A stretch of DNA of 47,319 bases from Candidatus Pelagibacter sp. (GCA_016778675.1 JADHPA010000003.1:1-47319); one strand, 5' to 3'. Numbered from the stretch's first letter, positions 31,366 to 40,543 are shown. Notes: generated by a model not told the origin, from the letters alone. Program-made: numbers and translations.

Positions 31366-32804
31366 TAAGCAACCATTTCTTTTTTGATTTCTTTGCTTTC
31401 AAGAAATTTTTTTATGGATGCTGCAGCATCTCTTCCATCCTTGATTGCCCATACAACAAGAGAAGCTCCTCTTACTATATCTCCAGCAGCAAAAACACCT
31501 GGTAAACTAGTTTCCATTGTATCAAAATCAGTTTTTAATGTTCCCCATTTAGTAACTTGCAAATCATCTGAACCAAAAAGTTTGGGTAAGTCCTCTGGAT
31601 CAAACCCCAAAGCCTTAATAACAATATCTGCTTTAATATTAAAATTTGAATCTTTTAGTATTTCTGGCTTTCTTCTTCCACTTTCATCTGCTTCGCCAAG
31701 TTTAATTTTATTTACAACTAATTCTTCAACTTTATTTGTACCTAAAAATTCTTTTGGACTTGATAGCCAAACAAATTCAACACCTTCCTCCTCTGCATTA
31801 GCTACTTCTCTAGCTGATCCAGGCATGTTTTCTTTGTCTCTTCTATACAAACATTTTACTGATTTAGCTTTTTGTCTAACTGAAGTTCTTACACAATCCA
31901 TTGCTGTATCGCCTCCACCAATTACAACAACATCTTTTCCTTCAGCATTTAAAGTTCCATTATCAAATAATTCTACCTTATCACCTAATCCTTTTTTATT
32001 TGAAGCTGTTAAAAATTCCATTGCAGGAAAAATATTTCCTAAATCATTTCCTGGTAATTCAATCTCACGAGCTTTATAAACACCAGTAGTAATTAATAAT
32101 GCATCATGTTTTTTTCTTAGTTGATCTAAACTTGCATCTTTACCAGCTTCAAAATTTTGGATAAAATTAATTCCACCTTCTTCTAATAATTTAGTTCGTC
32201 TTTCCACTACGTATTTTTCTAATTTAAAATTTGGTATACCATAAATCAATAATCCGCCTGCCCTATCATATCTGTCATAAACAGTAATCTGATAGCCTAG
32301 TTTACGAAGTTGTTCTGCCGCTGCTAAACCGGCTGGTCCTGCTCCTATAATTCCGACACTTTGATTTTTCTCATTGTTAACCTTTATCGGATTTACCCAT
32401 CCTTGCTCCCATGCATTATCTGTTATATATTTTTCAATTGATCCAATAGTTACAGTGCCATGACCTGATTGCTCAATTACACAGTTTCCTTCACATAGTC
32501 TGTCTTGTGGACAAATTCTTCCACAAACTTCTGGCATATTATTTGTACTTTGAGATAGTTCATATGCTTCTTTTAATCTTCCTTCTGCTGTTAGTTTTAA
32601 CCAATCTGGAATATTATTGCTTAATGGACAATGTACTTGGCAAAATGGAACTCCACATTGAGAGCACCTGCTTGATTGTTCACTAGCTCTTTCATTTATA
32701 AATTCTTTATAAATTTCATTAAAATCTTTTTTTCTATTATCAACTTCTCTTTTAGGTGGTGTTTGTTGACCTATATCTACAAATTTTAGCATTTTATCTG
32801 ACAT
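31365..32804 (-). CDS. gltD: glutamate synthase (NADPH) small subunit
   Basis: GltD passes NADPH electrons to GltB. In its 479 residues, the N-terminal domain has two Cys clusters for 4Fe-4S centres (CSQCGVPFCQVHCP and CGRICPQDRLCEGNC), then a FAD site GIIGAGPAGLAAAEQL and an NADPH site VVIGGGDTAMDCVRT. The C-terminus has the FAD motif GVFAAGDIVRGASLVVWAI. The gene is the promoter-proximal member of gltDB and coupled to gltB by a one-base overlap. The 183-base gap upstream contains an imperfect inverted repeat (see that entry). Confidence 0.97.
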   Translation of the reverse strand: MSDKMLKFVDIGQQTPPKREVDNRKKDFNEIYKEFINERASEQSSRCSQCGVPFCQVHCPLSNNIPDWLKLTAEGRLKEAYELSQSTNNMPEVCGRICPQDRLCEGNCVIEQSGHGTVTIGSIEKYITDNAWEQGWVNPIKVNNEKNQSVGIIGAGPAGLAAAEQLRKLGYQITVYDRYDRAGGLLIYGIPNFKLEKYVVERRTKLLEEGGINFIQNFEAGKDASLDQLRKKHDALLITTGVYKAREIELPGNDLGNIFPAMEFLTASNKKGLGDKVELFDNGTLNAEGKDVVVIGGGDTAMDCVRTSVRQKAKSVKCLYRRDKENMPGSAREVANAEEEGVEFVWLSSPKEFLGTNKVEELVVNKIKLGEADESGRRKPEILKDSNFNIKADIVIKALGFDPEDLPKLFGSDDLQVTKWGTLKTDFDTMETSLPGVFAAGDIVRGASLVVWAIKDGRDAAASIKKFLESKEIKKEMVA

Positions 32805-32858
32805 ATTTTTTATTCCAAAATGTATATTATATTAGGATTTTCTTTTAAAAAAGACAAA

Positions 32859-32880
32859 TAAGGTCATATATACTGACTTA
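32859..32880. promoter_or_regulatory. imperfect inverted repeat upstream of gltD
   Basis: TAAG-G-TCA and TGACTTA face each other across seven A/T-rich bases (arms 7 bp with one extra G). The site lies about 55 bases before the gltD ATG, in the divergent gltD-uppP spacer. That position would suit an operator for nitrogen control, but the sequence does not look like an NtrC site. Function is inferred from position only. Confidence 0.3.
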
Positions 32881-32970
32881 TAATTTTTATTATACGTTGA
32901 TTACTTGGCTTATTATACTTTTTGCATATCTAATATGTTTAAATCGAATTGTTTTATTTAAAGATTATTT

Positions 32971-32984
32971 AAGCTACGAAGCTT
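32971..32984 (+). promoter_or_regulatory. small hairpin over the uppP ribosome-binding region
   Basis: AAGCT-ACGA-AGCTT can form a 5-bp stem ending 3 bases before the uppP ATG at 32988. It covers the place where a ribosome-binding site would lie; no good Shine-Dalgarno sequence is visible. It might damp translation, but a 5-bp stem is weak. Confidence 0.25.
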
Positions 32985-32987
32985 TTA

Positions 32988-33755
32988 ATGCTCACAAATT
33001 TAATTGAAATTATAATTTTATCTTTAATTCAAGGTGTATCAGAGTTTTTGCCAATTAGTTCTTCTGCACACTTAATTGTTGTTTCTACTTTATATGATTT
33101 TAAATCGAGCTCTTTGCTAATAGATGTAAGTTTACATCTTGGTTCCCTAATGGCAATTATCTTTTTTTTTAGAGAAGAATTATTTAACATTAAACATAAT
33201 CAAAAATTATTATTATTAATAGTTTTTGGGTCTATACCACTGATAATAGTTGGTTATGTTTTGTATAAAACAGGTCTAATTTATTTTTTAAGGGATATTA
33301 AAATAATTGCCTGGACTACTTTAATATTTGGAATTATTTTATATTTTGCTGATAAATGTAAATTTGATAAAAAGATTTCTTCTAATCTTAATTTAAAAAT
33401 AGTTTTATATATCGGTTGTTTTCAAATTTTAGCATTAATTCCAGGAGTGAGCAGAGCAGGAATTACAATGACAGCTTCAAGGTTCTTAAGATTTAATAGG
33501 TTTGATTCTAGTAAAATTTCTTTTTTACTAGCTATACCCGCATTGGCTGGAGCAAGTGTTTTAAATTTAAAAGATATCATTGGACAAAGTTTTGAAATTA
33601 ATTATCTAGTCTTTATAGCAATAACATTGTCTTTTTTATTTTCTTATTTTACAGTAAAGTTTTTTTTAAAGTACATTGATAAATTTTCTTTAAATATTTT
33701 TATAATTTATAGAGTTATAGTTGGAATAATTTTACTTTTAATAATTTACAATTAA
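32988..33755 (+). CDS. uppP: undecaprenyl-diphosphatase
   Basis: UppP (BacA) is an integral membrane phosphatase that recycles undecaprenyl diphosphate for peptidoglycan and glycan synthesis. The 255 residues contain both signatures, EFLPISSSAHLI at 19-30 and PGVSRAGITMTASRF around 154-168, within about seven or eight hydrophobic helices. It is slightly shorter than the 265-275 of many homologues. The gene is divergent from gltD and overlaps the EamA gene tail-to-tail by 4 bases. Lipid-carrier recycling fits with the surface-glycan genes elsewhere in the window, though no operon link exists. Confidence 0.96.
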   Translation: MLTNLIEIIILSLIQGVSEFLPISSSAHLIVVSTLYDFKSSSLLIDVSLHLGSLMAIIFFFREELFNIKHNQKLLLLIVFGSIPLIIVGYVLYKTGLIYFLRDIKIIAWTTLIFGIILYFADKCKFDKKISSNLNLKIVLYIGCFQILALIPGVSRAGITMTASRFLRFNRFDSSKISFLLAIPALAGASVLNLKDIIGQSFEINYLVFIAITLSFLFSYFTVKFFLKYIDKFSLNIFIIYRVIVGIILLLIIYN

Positions 33756-34639
33756 TTCTTTTTAACTATTGGGGCTAGTTGTGAAAATAAAACTCCAAAT
33801 AAAATGAATAAACATCCAAAAAGATTATTGATATCTAAAATTTGATCTAATAAGATCCATGCAGCTATTGTTGCAAAAACACCTTCAAGAGAAAAGATTA
33901 TAGCAGATGGTGCAGGAGAAATATTTTTTTGTGCATAAATCTGCAAAACAAATGCAAGTCCACCTGATAAAATACCTGCATATAAAATTTGAAATTTTTC
34001 TTTTAAAATATTTGACCAAATAAAATCTTCAAAATATAATCCTATAATTAAGGATAAAAACGCAACAATTAAAGTTTGTATTGCCCCAATCGTTAAAGGT
34101 AAATTATAATTTTCTATAATCTTTCCAGTAAATATAATGTGAGTACTCCAGAAAAAAGCACCCAATATTACTAATGTGTCACCAATTCTGACTGTCGCAC
34201 TATAAAAATTAGTTAATAAATATCCTCCTACTACACAAAGAATGACTGAGGGCCAAATGCTCCAATGAATTGGTTTTTTGTATATCAAAAAAACTATAAC
34301 TGGGACCAATGGTACATAAAAAATCGTAAAAAAAGCAGCATTCGCTACATCAGTATACATCAATGCCACTTGTTGAAGAGCCGAACCTAAAAATAATGAA
34401 AATCCTATTAATACTGCTAAATTGATAAATTGTTTTTTATCTTTTTTTAGAGATTTTGAAATATTTTTTCTTTCAAAAATAAAGGCTAAAGGTGTTACTG
34501 CTAAAAATCCGACAAAAAATCTTACTGCATTAAATGTAAAAGGACCAATATCGTCCATTCCTGTATCTTGGGCAATAAAAGTTGTTCCCCATATCAATGT
34601 GCAAAGTAATGCACTAAATAATGAGGCTGTTTTTGACAT
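33752..34639 (-). CDS. EamA/DMT-family membrane transporter
   Basis: The 295-residue protein has about ten hydrophobic helices in two homologous halves, each with the EamA pattern. The first half has FSALLCTLIWGTTFIAQDTG and PFTFNAVRFFVGFLAVTPL; the second has LVILGAFFWSTHIIFTGKI and SLEGVFATIAAWILLDQ. These are drug/metabolite exporters, often of amino acids or other small metabolites. The substrate is unknown. It starts 6 bases after the aceF stop, making it the third gene of aceE-aceF. The tail overlaps uppP by 4 bases. Confidence 0.92.
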   Translation of the reverse strand: MSKTASLFSALLCTLIWGTTFIAQDTGMDDIGPFTFNAVRFFVGFLAVTPLAFIFERKNISKSLKKDKKQFINLAVLIGFSLFLGSALQQVALMYTDVANAAFFTIFYVPLVPVIVFLIYKKPIHWSIWPSVILCVVGGYLLTNFYSATVRIGDTLVILGAFFWSTHIIFTGKIIENYNLPLTIGAIQTLIVAFLSLIIGLYFEDFIWSNILKEKFQILYAGILSGGLAFVLQIYAQKNISPAPSAIIFSLEGVFATIAAWILLDQILDINNLFGCLFILFGVLFSQLAPIVKKN

Positions 34640-34645
34640 GAAGGT

Positions 34646-35917
34646 TTATACGGCTAACTTATAAGCAAAATTTTTACCCAGATTTTCTTTAAGGTCATTA
34701 TTAAACCTGGCTGCTTCTGCTCCATCAATTATTCTATGATCATACGACAAAGAAATAGGAAGCATTGTTCTTGTTTTAAACTTACCATCAATAAAAATTT
34801 GTTTTTTTTGTGCTTTACCTACACCTAATATTGCAACTTCAGGAAAATTGATTATTGGAGTAAAAAATGAACCTCCAATACCTCCTAAACTGGTAATGGT
34901 CATAGAGCCACCAAAGAATTCTTTTTTATCTATTCTTAAATTTTTACATTGTTCACTAACTGTTTTTAACTCGTTACTTATTAAAGAAATATTTTTATTA
35001 TCTGCATTTCTAATCTTTGGAACCATTAAGCCATGAGTGGTATCTACTGCAATGCCAACGTGAAAGTATTTTTTCATCGTTATTTTTCCATTCTCAATAT
35101 CATCAATTGAAGAGTTAAAACTAGGAAATTTCTTTAATGATGCCACTAAAGCTTTTACAATAAATGCTAATGGAGTAATTTTTTTTCTTTCACCAGTATA
35201 CATATCTGTAAGCGAAGCTCTAAAATCTTCCATCTCAGTTATATCTACTTCATCATGATTGGTTACATGTGGTATCGTTGTCCAAGAATTTACTAAATAA
35301 GTAGAAGCTAGTTTTTTTACTCTTGGTATATCTTTAATTTCAACTTCACCAAAATCAGTATGAGAAAACTCGCTTACAATTTTTTTAGGCTGGGTTTCAA
35401 TTTTTAGCTGATCACTATTAACTTTAGTTGCTATAAAATTTTTAACATCATTCTCTATAACTCGTCCTTGCCTCTCACTACCTACTATTTCATTAATATC
35501 AACTCCAAGTTCTCTAGCAAATTTACGAACCTTCGGACTTGCAGAGGAAAGTTCTCCAATATTATTCTTAATTAAATTATGTACTGGATTTATTTGTTCA
35601 ACTTTTTTTTCATCTTTTTGATTAACAGTAAGTTCTTCTTTGTTTACAACTTCCTTTTCTACAACCTTTTTTTCTTCTTTAGATTCTTCTAAAGTTAAAA
35701 TTAAATCACCTTCTGAAACTTTGTCTCCTACTTTAATTTTAACTGACTTAATTTTACCATCAACAGAAGATGGTATTTCAACGCTAGATTTGTCACTTTC
35801 AATTGTAATTAATGGGTCATTTTTAGATAATGACTGACCGTTTGAAACTAATACCTCTATAACCTCAACATTTTTAAATTCGCCAATATTTGGTACTTTA
35901 ATTTCTTTATAAGTCAT
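34646..35917 (-). CDS. aceF: pyruvate dehydrogenase E2, dihydrolipoamide acetyltransferase
   Basis: E2 moves the acetyl group from lipoyl-lysine to CoA. The 423 residues give one lipoyl domain (about 1-78; lipoylated K43 in ESDKSSVEIP), a charged flexible linker, a peripheral subunit-binding domain (about 125-161, ASPKVRKFARELGVD) and the acetyltransferase core ending in DHRIIDG with H394. The frame is open 12 codons further upstream (35953), but that extension is inside aceE, and the ATG at 35917 starts the lipoyl domain at once, so it was chosen. One base separates it from the aceE stop. The lipoyl domain is strikingly like the one fused to AceE. No E3 (lpd) is nearby. Confidence 0.95.
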   Translation of the reverse strand: MTYKEIKVPNIGEFKNVEVIEVLVSNGQSLSKNDPLITIESDKSSVEIPSSVDGKIKSVKIKVGDKVSEGDLILTLEESKEEKKVVEKEVVNKEELTVNQKDEKKVEQINPVHNLIKNNIGELSSASPKVRKFARELGVDINEIVGSERQGRVIENDVKNFIATKVNSDQLKIETQPKKIVSEFSHTDFGEVEIKDIPRVKKLASTYLVNSWTTIPHVTNHDEVDITEMEDFRASLTDMYTGERKKITPLAFIVKALVASLKKFPSFNSSIDDIENGKITMKKYFHVGIAVDTTHGLMVPKIRNADNKNISLISNELKTVSEQCKNLRIDKKEFFGGSMTITSLGGIGGSFFTPIINFPEVAILGVGKAQKKQIFIDGKFKTRTMLPISLSYDHRIIDGAEAARFNNDLKENLGKNFAYKLAV

Positions 35918-35918
35918 C

Positions 35919-38900
35919 TTACAGTTTTGTTGGCATCGGCTTATTGCCATCAATATTATATTTTTTTATAGCTTCTTTTGCATATTTTGAAGCAATTAAC
36001 TGTTCTTTTGCTAAGACACTTAACCCATAAGCAACTATATGTTCTTTATCTACTTCAAAAAATTTTCTTAAATTTTTTCTAGTATCACTTCTGCCATATC
36101 CGTCAGTTCCTAATGAGTAAAAGCTTTTATTTGTGTAAGGTCTAATTTGATCTGAATTCATTCGCATATAGTCTGATGCAGCTAAAATAGGACCCTCACT
36201 TTTACCTAGACATTTTTCAACAAATGAAACTTTTTGTTCTTTATCAGGATTTAAAAGATTATATCTTTCAACTTCCATTCCATCTTTTCTAAGTTCATTA
36301 AAGCTAGTAACGCTCCAAATTTCACTATCTATTTGGTATTCACTTTGGAGAATTTCAGCAGCAATCATCATCTCTCTTAAAATTGTACCAGAGCCTAAAA
36401 GTTGTATTTTTGTTTTTTTATATTTTGTAAATTCTTTAATTTTATACATACCTTTAAGAATTCCCTCTTCACAATTTTTATCTTTTGGCATTTCTGGATG
36501 TGAATAATTCTCATTCATAGTTGTAATATAATAAAAAACATTCTCATTTTTTTCATGCATTCTTCTTAGGCCTTCTCTAAAAATTACTGCTAATTCATAA
36601 TGAAATGTTGGATCATATGTTACACAATTCGGTATTGTTGAAGCTATTAAGTGGCTATGACCATCTTGATGCTGTAATCCTTCACCTGCTAAGGTTGTTC
36701 TTCCTGCTGTTGCCCCAATTAAAAATCCTCTAGCCTGACTATCTCCAGCAGCCCAAGCAAGATCGCCTATTCTTTGAAAACCAAACATTGAATAAAAAAT
36801 ATAGATTGGTATCATTTCAATATCATGATTTGTATATGCTGTAGCGGCTGCAATCCATGAAGACATTGCACCCGCCTCATTAATTCCCTCTTCTAATACC
36901 TGACCACTTTTATCTTCTCGGTAAGAACTCAATTGAGCTGAATCTTCTGGTTCATATTTTTGACCTTCATGAGCATATATCCCAATTTTTTGAAAAAAAC
37001 CTTCCATTCCAAATGTACGTGCTTCATCAGGAATTATTGGAACTAATCTTGGCGAAACATTTTTGTCTCTTAATAAATTTGTGAACATTCTTACCATTGC
37101 CATGGTTGTCGACATTTCTTTTTCACCAGTTGACACTTTCATAAAATCAAAAATATCTTTTGGAGGTGCTTTAATCGGTTTTGCATAACTGGTTCTTTCT
37201 GGAAGGTATCCACCAAGACTTAGTCTTCTCTCTTTGATGTATTTAATCTCCAGAGACTTCTCATCTGGTTTGTAGTATTCAATATTTTTTACCTGTTCGT
37301 CTGTTAAAGGAACATCAAAACGATCTCTGTAATATAGTAAATCATCTACATCCAGTTTCTTTGTTTGGTGAGTAGTGTTAACACTTTCCCCTGTTTTACC
37401 CATTCCATAGCCTTTAATCGTTTTCGCTATTATAACTGTTGGGCTACCTACATTTTTTGATGCTTTGTCATAAGCTGCATAAACTTTATGTGGATCATGA
37501 CCTCCTCTATTAAGTCTCCAAATATCTTTATCGGATAAACTAGAAACCATTTCTTTAGTTTCAGGAAATTTTCCAAAAAATTTTTTCCTAACATAGGCAC
37601 CATCACGAGCTTTCATTGCTTGATACTCGCCATCAACAGTTTCATTCATAAGTTTAACTAGGTGACCAGTTTTATCGTTAGCAATTAAAGAATCCCAATA
37701 TGAGCCCCAGATTACTTTTATTACATTCCATCCAGCGCCTCTAAAACTTCCCTCTAATTCTTGAATAATTTTTCCATTACCTCTTACTGGCCCATCTAAT
37801 CTTTGAAGATTACAGTTTACTACAAAGATTAAGTTGTCTAGTTTTTCCCTTGCTGCCAATCCTATAGCACCTAAAGATTCGGGCTCGTCCATTTCTCCAT
37901 CACCAAGAAATGCCCAAACTTTTCTACCTTCATCTTTAATTAAACCCCGATTAATTAGATATTTCATATATCTTGCTTGGTAAATCGCAAGCATTGGTCC
38001 TAGACCCATTGAGACAGTTGGAAACTGCCAAAATTTTGGCATCAACCAGGGATGTGGGTATGATGAAAGTCCACCTGGCTTTACTTCTTGCCTAAAGCGA
38101 TCAAGCTGCTTTTCATTCAATCTACCTTCCAAAAATGCTCTAGCATACATGCCAGGTGCACTATGGCCTTGAAAATATATTAAGTCCCCACCAAATTTAT
38201 TATTTTTTGCTCTCCAAAAATGATTCATTCCAACATCGTATAAAGTAGCTGCAGATGCGAAGGTACCTATATGTCCTCCCAATTCTGGAAATTTTTTATT
38301 TGCTCTAACAACCATTGCAGCTGCATTCCATCTAATTAATGATCTTATTCTTCTCTCTATATTTTGATCACCATTTGATTTACTTTCAGCTTCAGGTGGG
38401 ATTGTATTAATATAAGGTGTATTTTGAGTGTAAGGAATATTGGCCCCTTTTTGATATGCTTTATTGATTAATTCTTTAATTAAAAAATGAGCTCTTTGAT
38501 TTCCATCTTTTTCAACAACGGCAGATAAAGATTCTATCCAATCTTGAGTTTCTAAAGGATCGATATCATTTTCACTAATAACTTGAATTGAAGATTGTTT
38601 TTTTTCTTTAATTGGCTCTGGTGATAACGTTTTTTCTTTTTCAGTAACTAAAGTAGACTCTGCTTCTTTAATAATACTTTCAGTGTCTTTAGGTATAATC
38701 TTTTCAACTGGTGCATCATTTGTAGATTTAATATTAAGTATTAAATCTCCCTTGGATACTTTGTCACCAACTTTAACATTTAAAAATTCTACTTTTCCAG
38801 AAACTGTTGCTGGAATTTCAACACTAGATTTATCACTCTCTATAGTAATTATTGGATCATTAACTTTAATTTCATCTCCAACTTTTACTAAAAGTTCTAT

Positions 38901-38954
38901 AATTTCAACTTTTTCAAAATCTCCAATATCTGGGACAAGCAGCTTTTCACTCAT
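35919..38954 (-). CDS. aceE: pyruvate dehydrogenase E1 (homodimeric AceE) with N-terminal lipoyl domain
   Basis: AceE decarboxylates pyruvate with thiamine diphosphate. The 1011 residues exceed the usual about 890 because a complete lipoyl domain sits at the N-terminus (1-76; K42 in ESDKSSVEIP, then KVGDKVSKGDLIL), joined by a Glu/Lys/Pro-rich linker (about 77-130). The E1 body follows: IDPLETQDWIESL at 131, FQGHSAPGMYARAFLEG at 261, the thiamine motif GDGEMDEPES at 351 with NCNLQRLDGPV at 380, and later the pyrimidine-domain region (FGFQRIGDLAWAAGDSQARGF, GLQHQDGHSHL). It is the first gene of aceE-aceF-EamA. Both halves are in one uninterrupted frame, so the fusion is read directly from the sequence. 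Confidence 0.95.
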   Translation of the reverse strand: MSEKLLVPDIGDFEKVEIIELLVKVGDEIKVNDPIITIESDKSSVEIPATVSGKVEFLNVKVGDKVSKGDLILNIKSTNDAPVEKIIPKDTESIIKEAESTLVTEKEKTLSPEPIKEKKQSSIQVISENDIDPLETQDWIESLSAVVEKDGNQRAHFLIKELINKAYQKGANIPYTQNTPYINTIPPEAESKSNGDQNIERRIRSLIRWNAAAMVVRANKKFPELGGHIGTFASAATLYDVGMNHFWRAKNNKFGGDLIYFQGHSAPGMYARAFLEGRLNEKQLDRFRQEVKPGGLSSYPHPWLMPKFWQFPTVSMGLGPMLAIYQARYMKYLINRGLIKDEGRKVWAFLGDGEMDEPESLGAIGLAAREKLDNLIFVVNCNLQRLDGPVRGNGKIIQELEGSFRGAGWNVIKVIWGSYWDSLIANDKTGHLVKLMNETVDGEYQAMKARDGAYVRKKFFGKFPETKEMVSSLSDKDIWRLNRGGHDPHKVYAAYDKASKNVGSPTVIIAKTIKGYGMGKTGESVNTTHQTKKLDVDDLLYYRDRFDVPLTDEQVKNIEYYKPDEKSLEIKYIKERRLSLGGYLPERTSYAKPIKAPPKDIFDFMKVSTGEKEMSTTMAMVRMFTNLLRDKNVSPRLVPIIPDEARTFGMEGFFQKIGIYAHEGQKYEPEDSAQLSSYREDKSGQVLEEGINEAGAMSSWIAAATAYTNHDIEMIPIYIFYSMFGFQRIGDLAWAAGDSQARGFLIGATAGRTTLAGEGLQHQDGHSHLIASTIPNCVTYDPTFHYELAVIFREGLRRMHEKNENVFYYITTMNENYSHPEMPKDKNCEEGILKGMYKIKEFTKYKKTKIQLLGSGTILREMMIAAEILQSEYQIDSEIWSVTSFNELRKDGMEVERYNLLNPDKEQKVSFVEKCLGKSEGPILAASDYMRMNSDQIRPYTNKSFYSLGTDGYGRSDTRKNLRKFFEVDKEHIVAYGLSVLAKEQLIASKYAKEAIKKYNIDGNKPMPTKL

Positions 38955-39031
38955 ATATTAAAATGACTTATACACTGAATATAACCTAACATTGGTATTA
39001 TTTTATGGAAATAAATAGGCTTTTTTGTAAC

Positions 39032-39083
39032 AACTTTATTTAAAAAATTAATAAATCTTATCAATTTATATAAAAATAAAGTT
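39032..39083. repeat. 10-bp inverted repeat just after the thiolase gene
   Basis: AACTTTATTT at 39032-39041 and its exact complement AAATAAAGTT at 39074-39083 are separated by 32 A/T-rich bases. The second arm touches the thiolase stop codon. It could be a loose terminator or a 3' stabilising stem for the thiolase message. The loop is long and there is no strong T run, so function is uncertain. Confidence 0.35.
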
Positions 39084-40271
39084 TTAAGTTCTTTCAATGC
39101 ACATAGCTATGCCCATTCCACCACCAATACAAAGAGAGGCACAGCCCTTACTTTTGTTCTCTCTAATCATTTCATGAATTAAGGTTACCATTATTCTAGC
39201 TCCAGATGCGCCAATTGGATGACCTAATGCGATTGCACCACCATTAATGTTAACAATTTTTTTTGGTATTTTAAGTTCCCTTATAACTGCAATACATTGT
39301 GCTGCAAAAGCCTCATTAATTTCAAATAGATCAATATCTTCAATATTCCAGCCAGCCTTTTTTAATGCCATATTAATAGCCTGAATTGGACCCAGTCCCA
39401 TTAATGCTGGATCGACCCCACAAGTTGCCCAAGATGTTATCTTCGCTAATGGTTCAATGCCTCTTAGTTCTGCTTCTTCTCTTGACATCAATACAGTTGC
39501 TGCTGCACCATCATTTATTCCTGATGAATTTCCTGCTGTGACTGTTCCATTATTTTTAAATACAGTTTTTAATTTTTTTAAATCTTCTATGTTTAAATTA
39601 TCTCTTGGATGTTCATCTTTCCCCAGAATTAATTTATGATTATCAATATTAAATTCTAATTTGATTATTTCATTATCAAATTTATTTTTACTTATTGCTT
39701 TCTGAGTTTTTTCTTGAGAATTTAAAGCAAAAATATCTTGTTCATCCCTAGAAATTTTATATTTTTCAGCAATATTTTCAGCAGTAACTCCCATGTGATA
39801 ATTGTTAAATGAGTCTATTAATCCATCTTTTAGCATTGTATCTAATAGTTTTTTTTCATCTAATCTTTTATCTTCTCTAAAGAATATAGAGTGAGGTGCC
39901 CTAGACATGTTTTCCTGACCACCTGCAATAATAATATTATTTTCTCCTAATTTGATTGATTGATATCCTGAAACTATTGCTCTTAATCCAGATCCACATA
40001 CTTGATTAATAATATGGGCAGGTTTTGAAATTGGAACTCCAGCATAAATTGATGCCTGTCTTGCCGGATTTTGTCCAAGTCCAGCAGTAAGAACGTGACC
40101 CATGATTATCTCATCAATTTCGTTAGGTTTTAAATCTGATCTAATGATTGCCTCTTTAATAGTTGATGCACCTAATTTTTCAGCACTAATATCTTTTAGC
40201 GATCCCTTATATGAGCCTATTGGTGTCCTCAATGCAGCTGTAATCACCACATCGTTTGATTTTTTGGTCAT
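39084..40271 (-). CDS. acetyl-CoA C-acetyltransferase (thiolase)
   Basis: A thiolase II-type enzyme of 395 residues that condenses two acetyl-CoA to acetoacetyl-CoA or works in the reverse direction. The catalytic residues are clear: C92 in NQVCGSGLRAIV, H351 in GGAIALGHPIGASGAR and C381 in CIGGGMGIAMCIER. NSSGINDGAAA is also present. Motifs favour a PhaA/AtoB-type biosynthetic thiolase over FadA. The gene is alone on the minus strand between aceE and the divergent tRNA-Arg, about 74 bases from the tRNA. Its partner enzymes are not in the window, so the pathway (hydroxybutyrate, leucine breakdown or other) is undecided. Confidence 0.94.
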   Translation of the reverse strand: MTKKSNDVVITAALRTPIGSYKGSLKDISAEKLGASTIKEAIIRSDLKPNEIDEIIMGHVLTAGLGQNPARQASIYAGVPISKPAHIINQVCGSGLRAIVSGYQSIKLGENNIIIAGGQENMSRAPHSIFFREDKRLDEKKLLDTMLKDGLIDSFNNYHMGVTAENIAEKYKISRDEQDIFALNSQEKTQKAISKNKFDNEIIKLEFNIDNHKLILGKDEHPRDNLNIEDLKKLKTVFKNNGTVTAGNSSGINDGAAATVLMSREEAELRGIEPLAKITSWATCGVDPALMGLGPIQAINMALKKAGWNIEDIDLFEINEAFAAQCIAVIRELKIPKKIVNINGGAIALGHPIGASGARIMVTLIHEMIRENKSKGCASLCIGGGMGIAMCIERT

Positions 40272-40345
40272 TGCTAATACATCATAATATTTTATAAGTT
40301 AATTTACATTAAAAACTTTGATATGTTGGGTAAATTATTTAATAA

Positions 40346-40422
40346 GGACCGCTGGCCAAATTGGATAAGGCGCTCGGCTACGAACCGGGAGATTCCAGAT
40401 TCGAGTTCTGGGCGGTCCACCA
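40346..40422 (+). tRNA. tRNA-Arg(ACG)
   Basis: A standard class I tRNA. Acceptor GGACCGC pairs with GCGGTCC, discriminator is A and CCA is encoded. The D arm has GCC/GGC, the anticodon arm CTCGG-CTACGAA-CCGGG has anticodon ACG (A34 presumably deaminated to inosine to read CGU/CGC/CGA), and the T arm is CCAGA-TTCGAGT-TCTGG. Sixteen bases downstream a short ORF begins on the same strand. Confidence 0.97.
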
Positions 40423-40438
40423 AAAAGGATAAAATAAA

Positions 40439-40537
40439 ATGTTAGATTGGTTATTAAAATCATCACTACAAAAATCAGTAATATATTTTTTTATTATAGT
40501 ATTTATAATTTTATTAATTTTAACTTTCACATTATAA
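40439..40537 (+). CDS. putative small membrane peptide, 32 aa
   Basis: An ATG at 40439 opens 32 codons: MLDWLLKSSLQKSVIYF followed by an almost purely hydrophobic Ile/Leu/Phe segment to the stop. An AAGGA Shine-Dalgarno sequence lies 9 bases before the ATG, stronger than at most genes here. It sits between tRNA-Arg and the thioesterase gene, whose ATG is 6 bases after its stop, so it may be co-transcribed with both. The predicted product is a single-pass membrane peptide. I do not recognise a family; it could also be a translated leader for the thioesterase. Confidence 0.5.
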   Translation: MLDWLLKSSLQKSVIYFFIIVFIILLILTFTL

Positions 40538-40543
40538 ATAACC

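Noticed and set aside
31384-32079. 231-codon open frame on the plus strand
   Set aside because: It lies wholly opposite gltD, which has all family motifs. The translation is Ser/Pro/Leu-rich without any recognisable motif, as expected for the shadow of a coding strand.
35918-35953. Earlier start for aceF
   Set aside because: It would add 12 residues encoded within aceE, while the ATG at 35917 begins the lipoyl domain directly.
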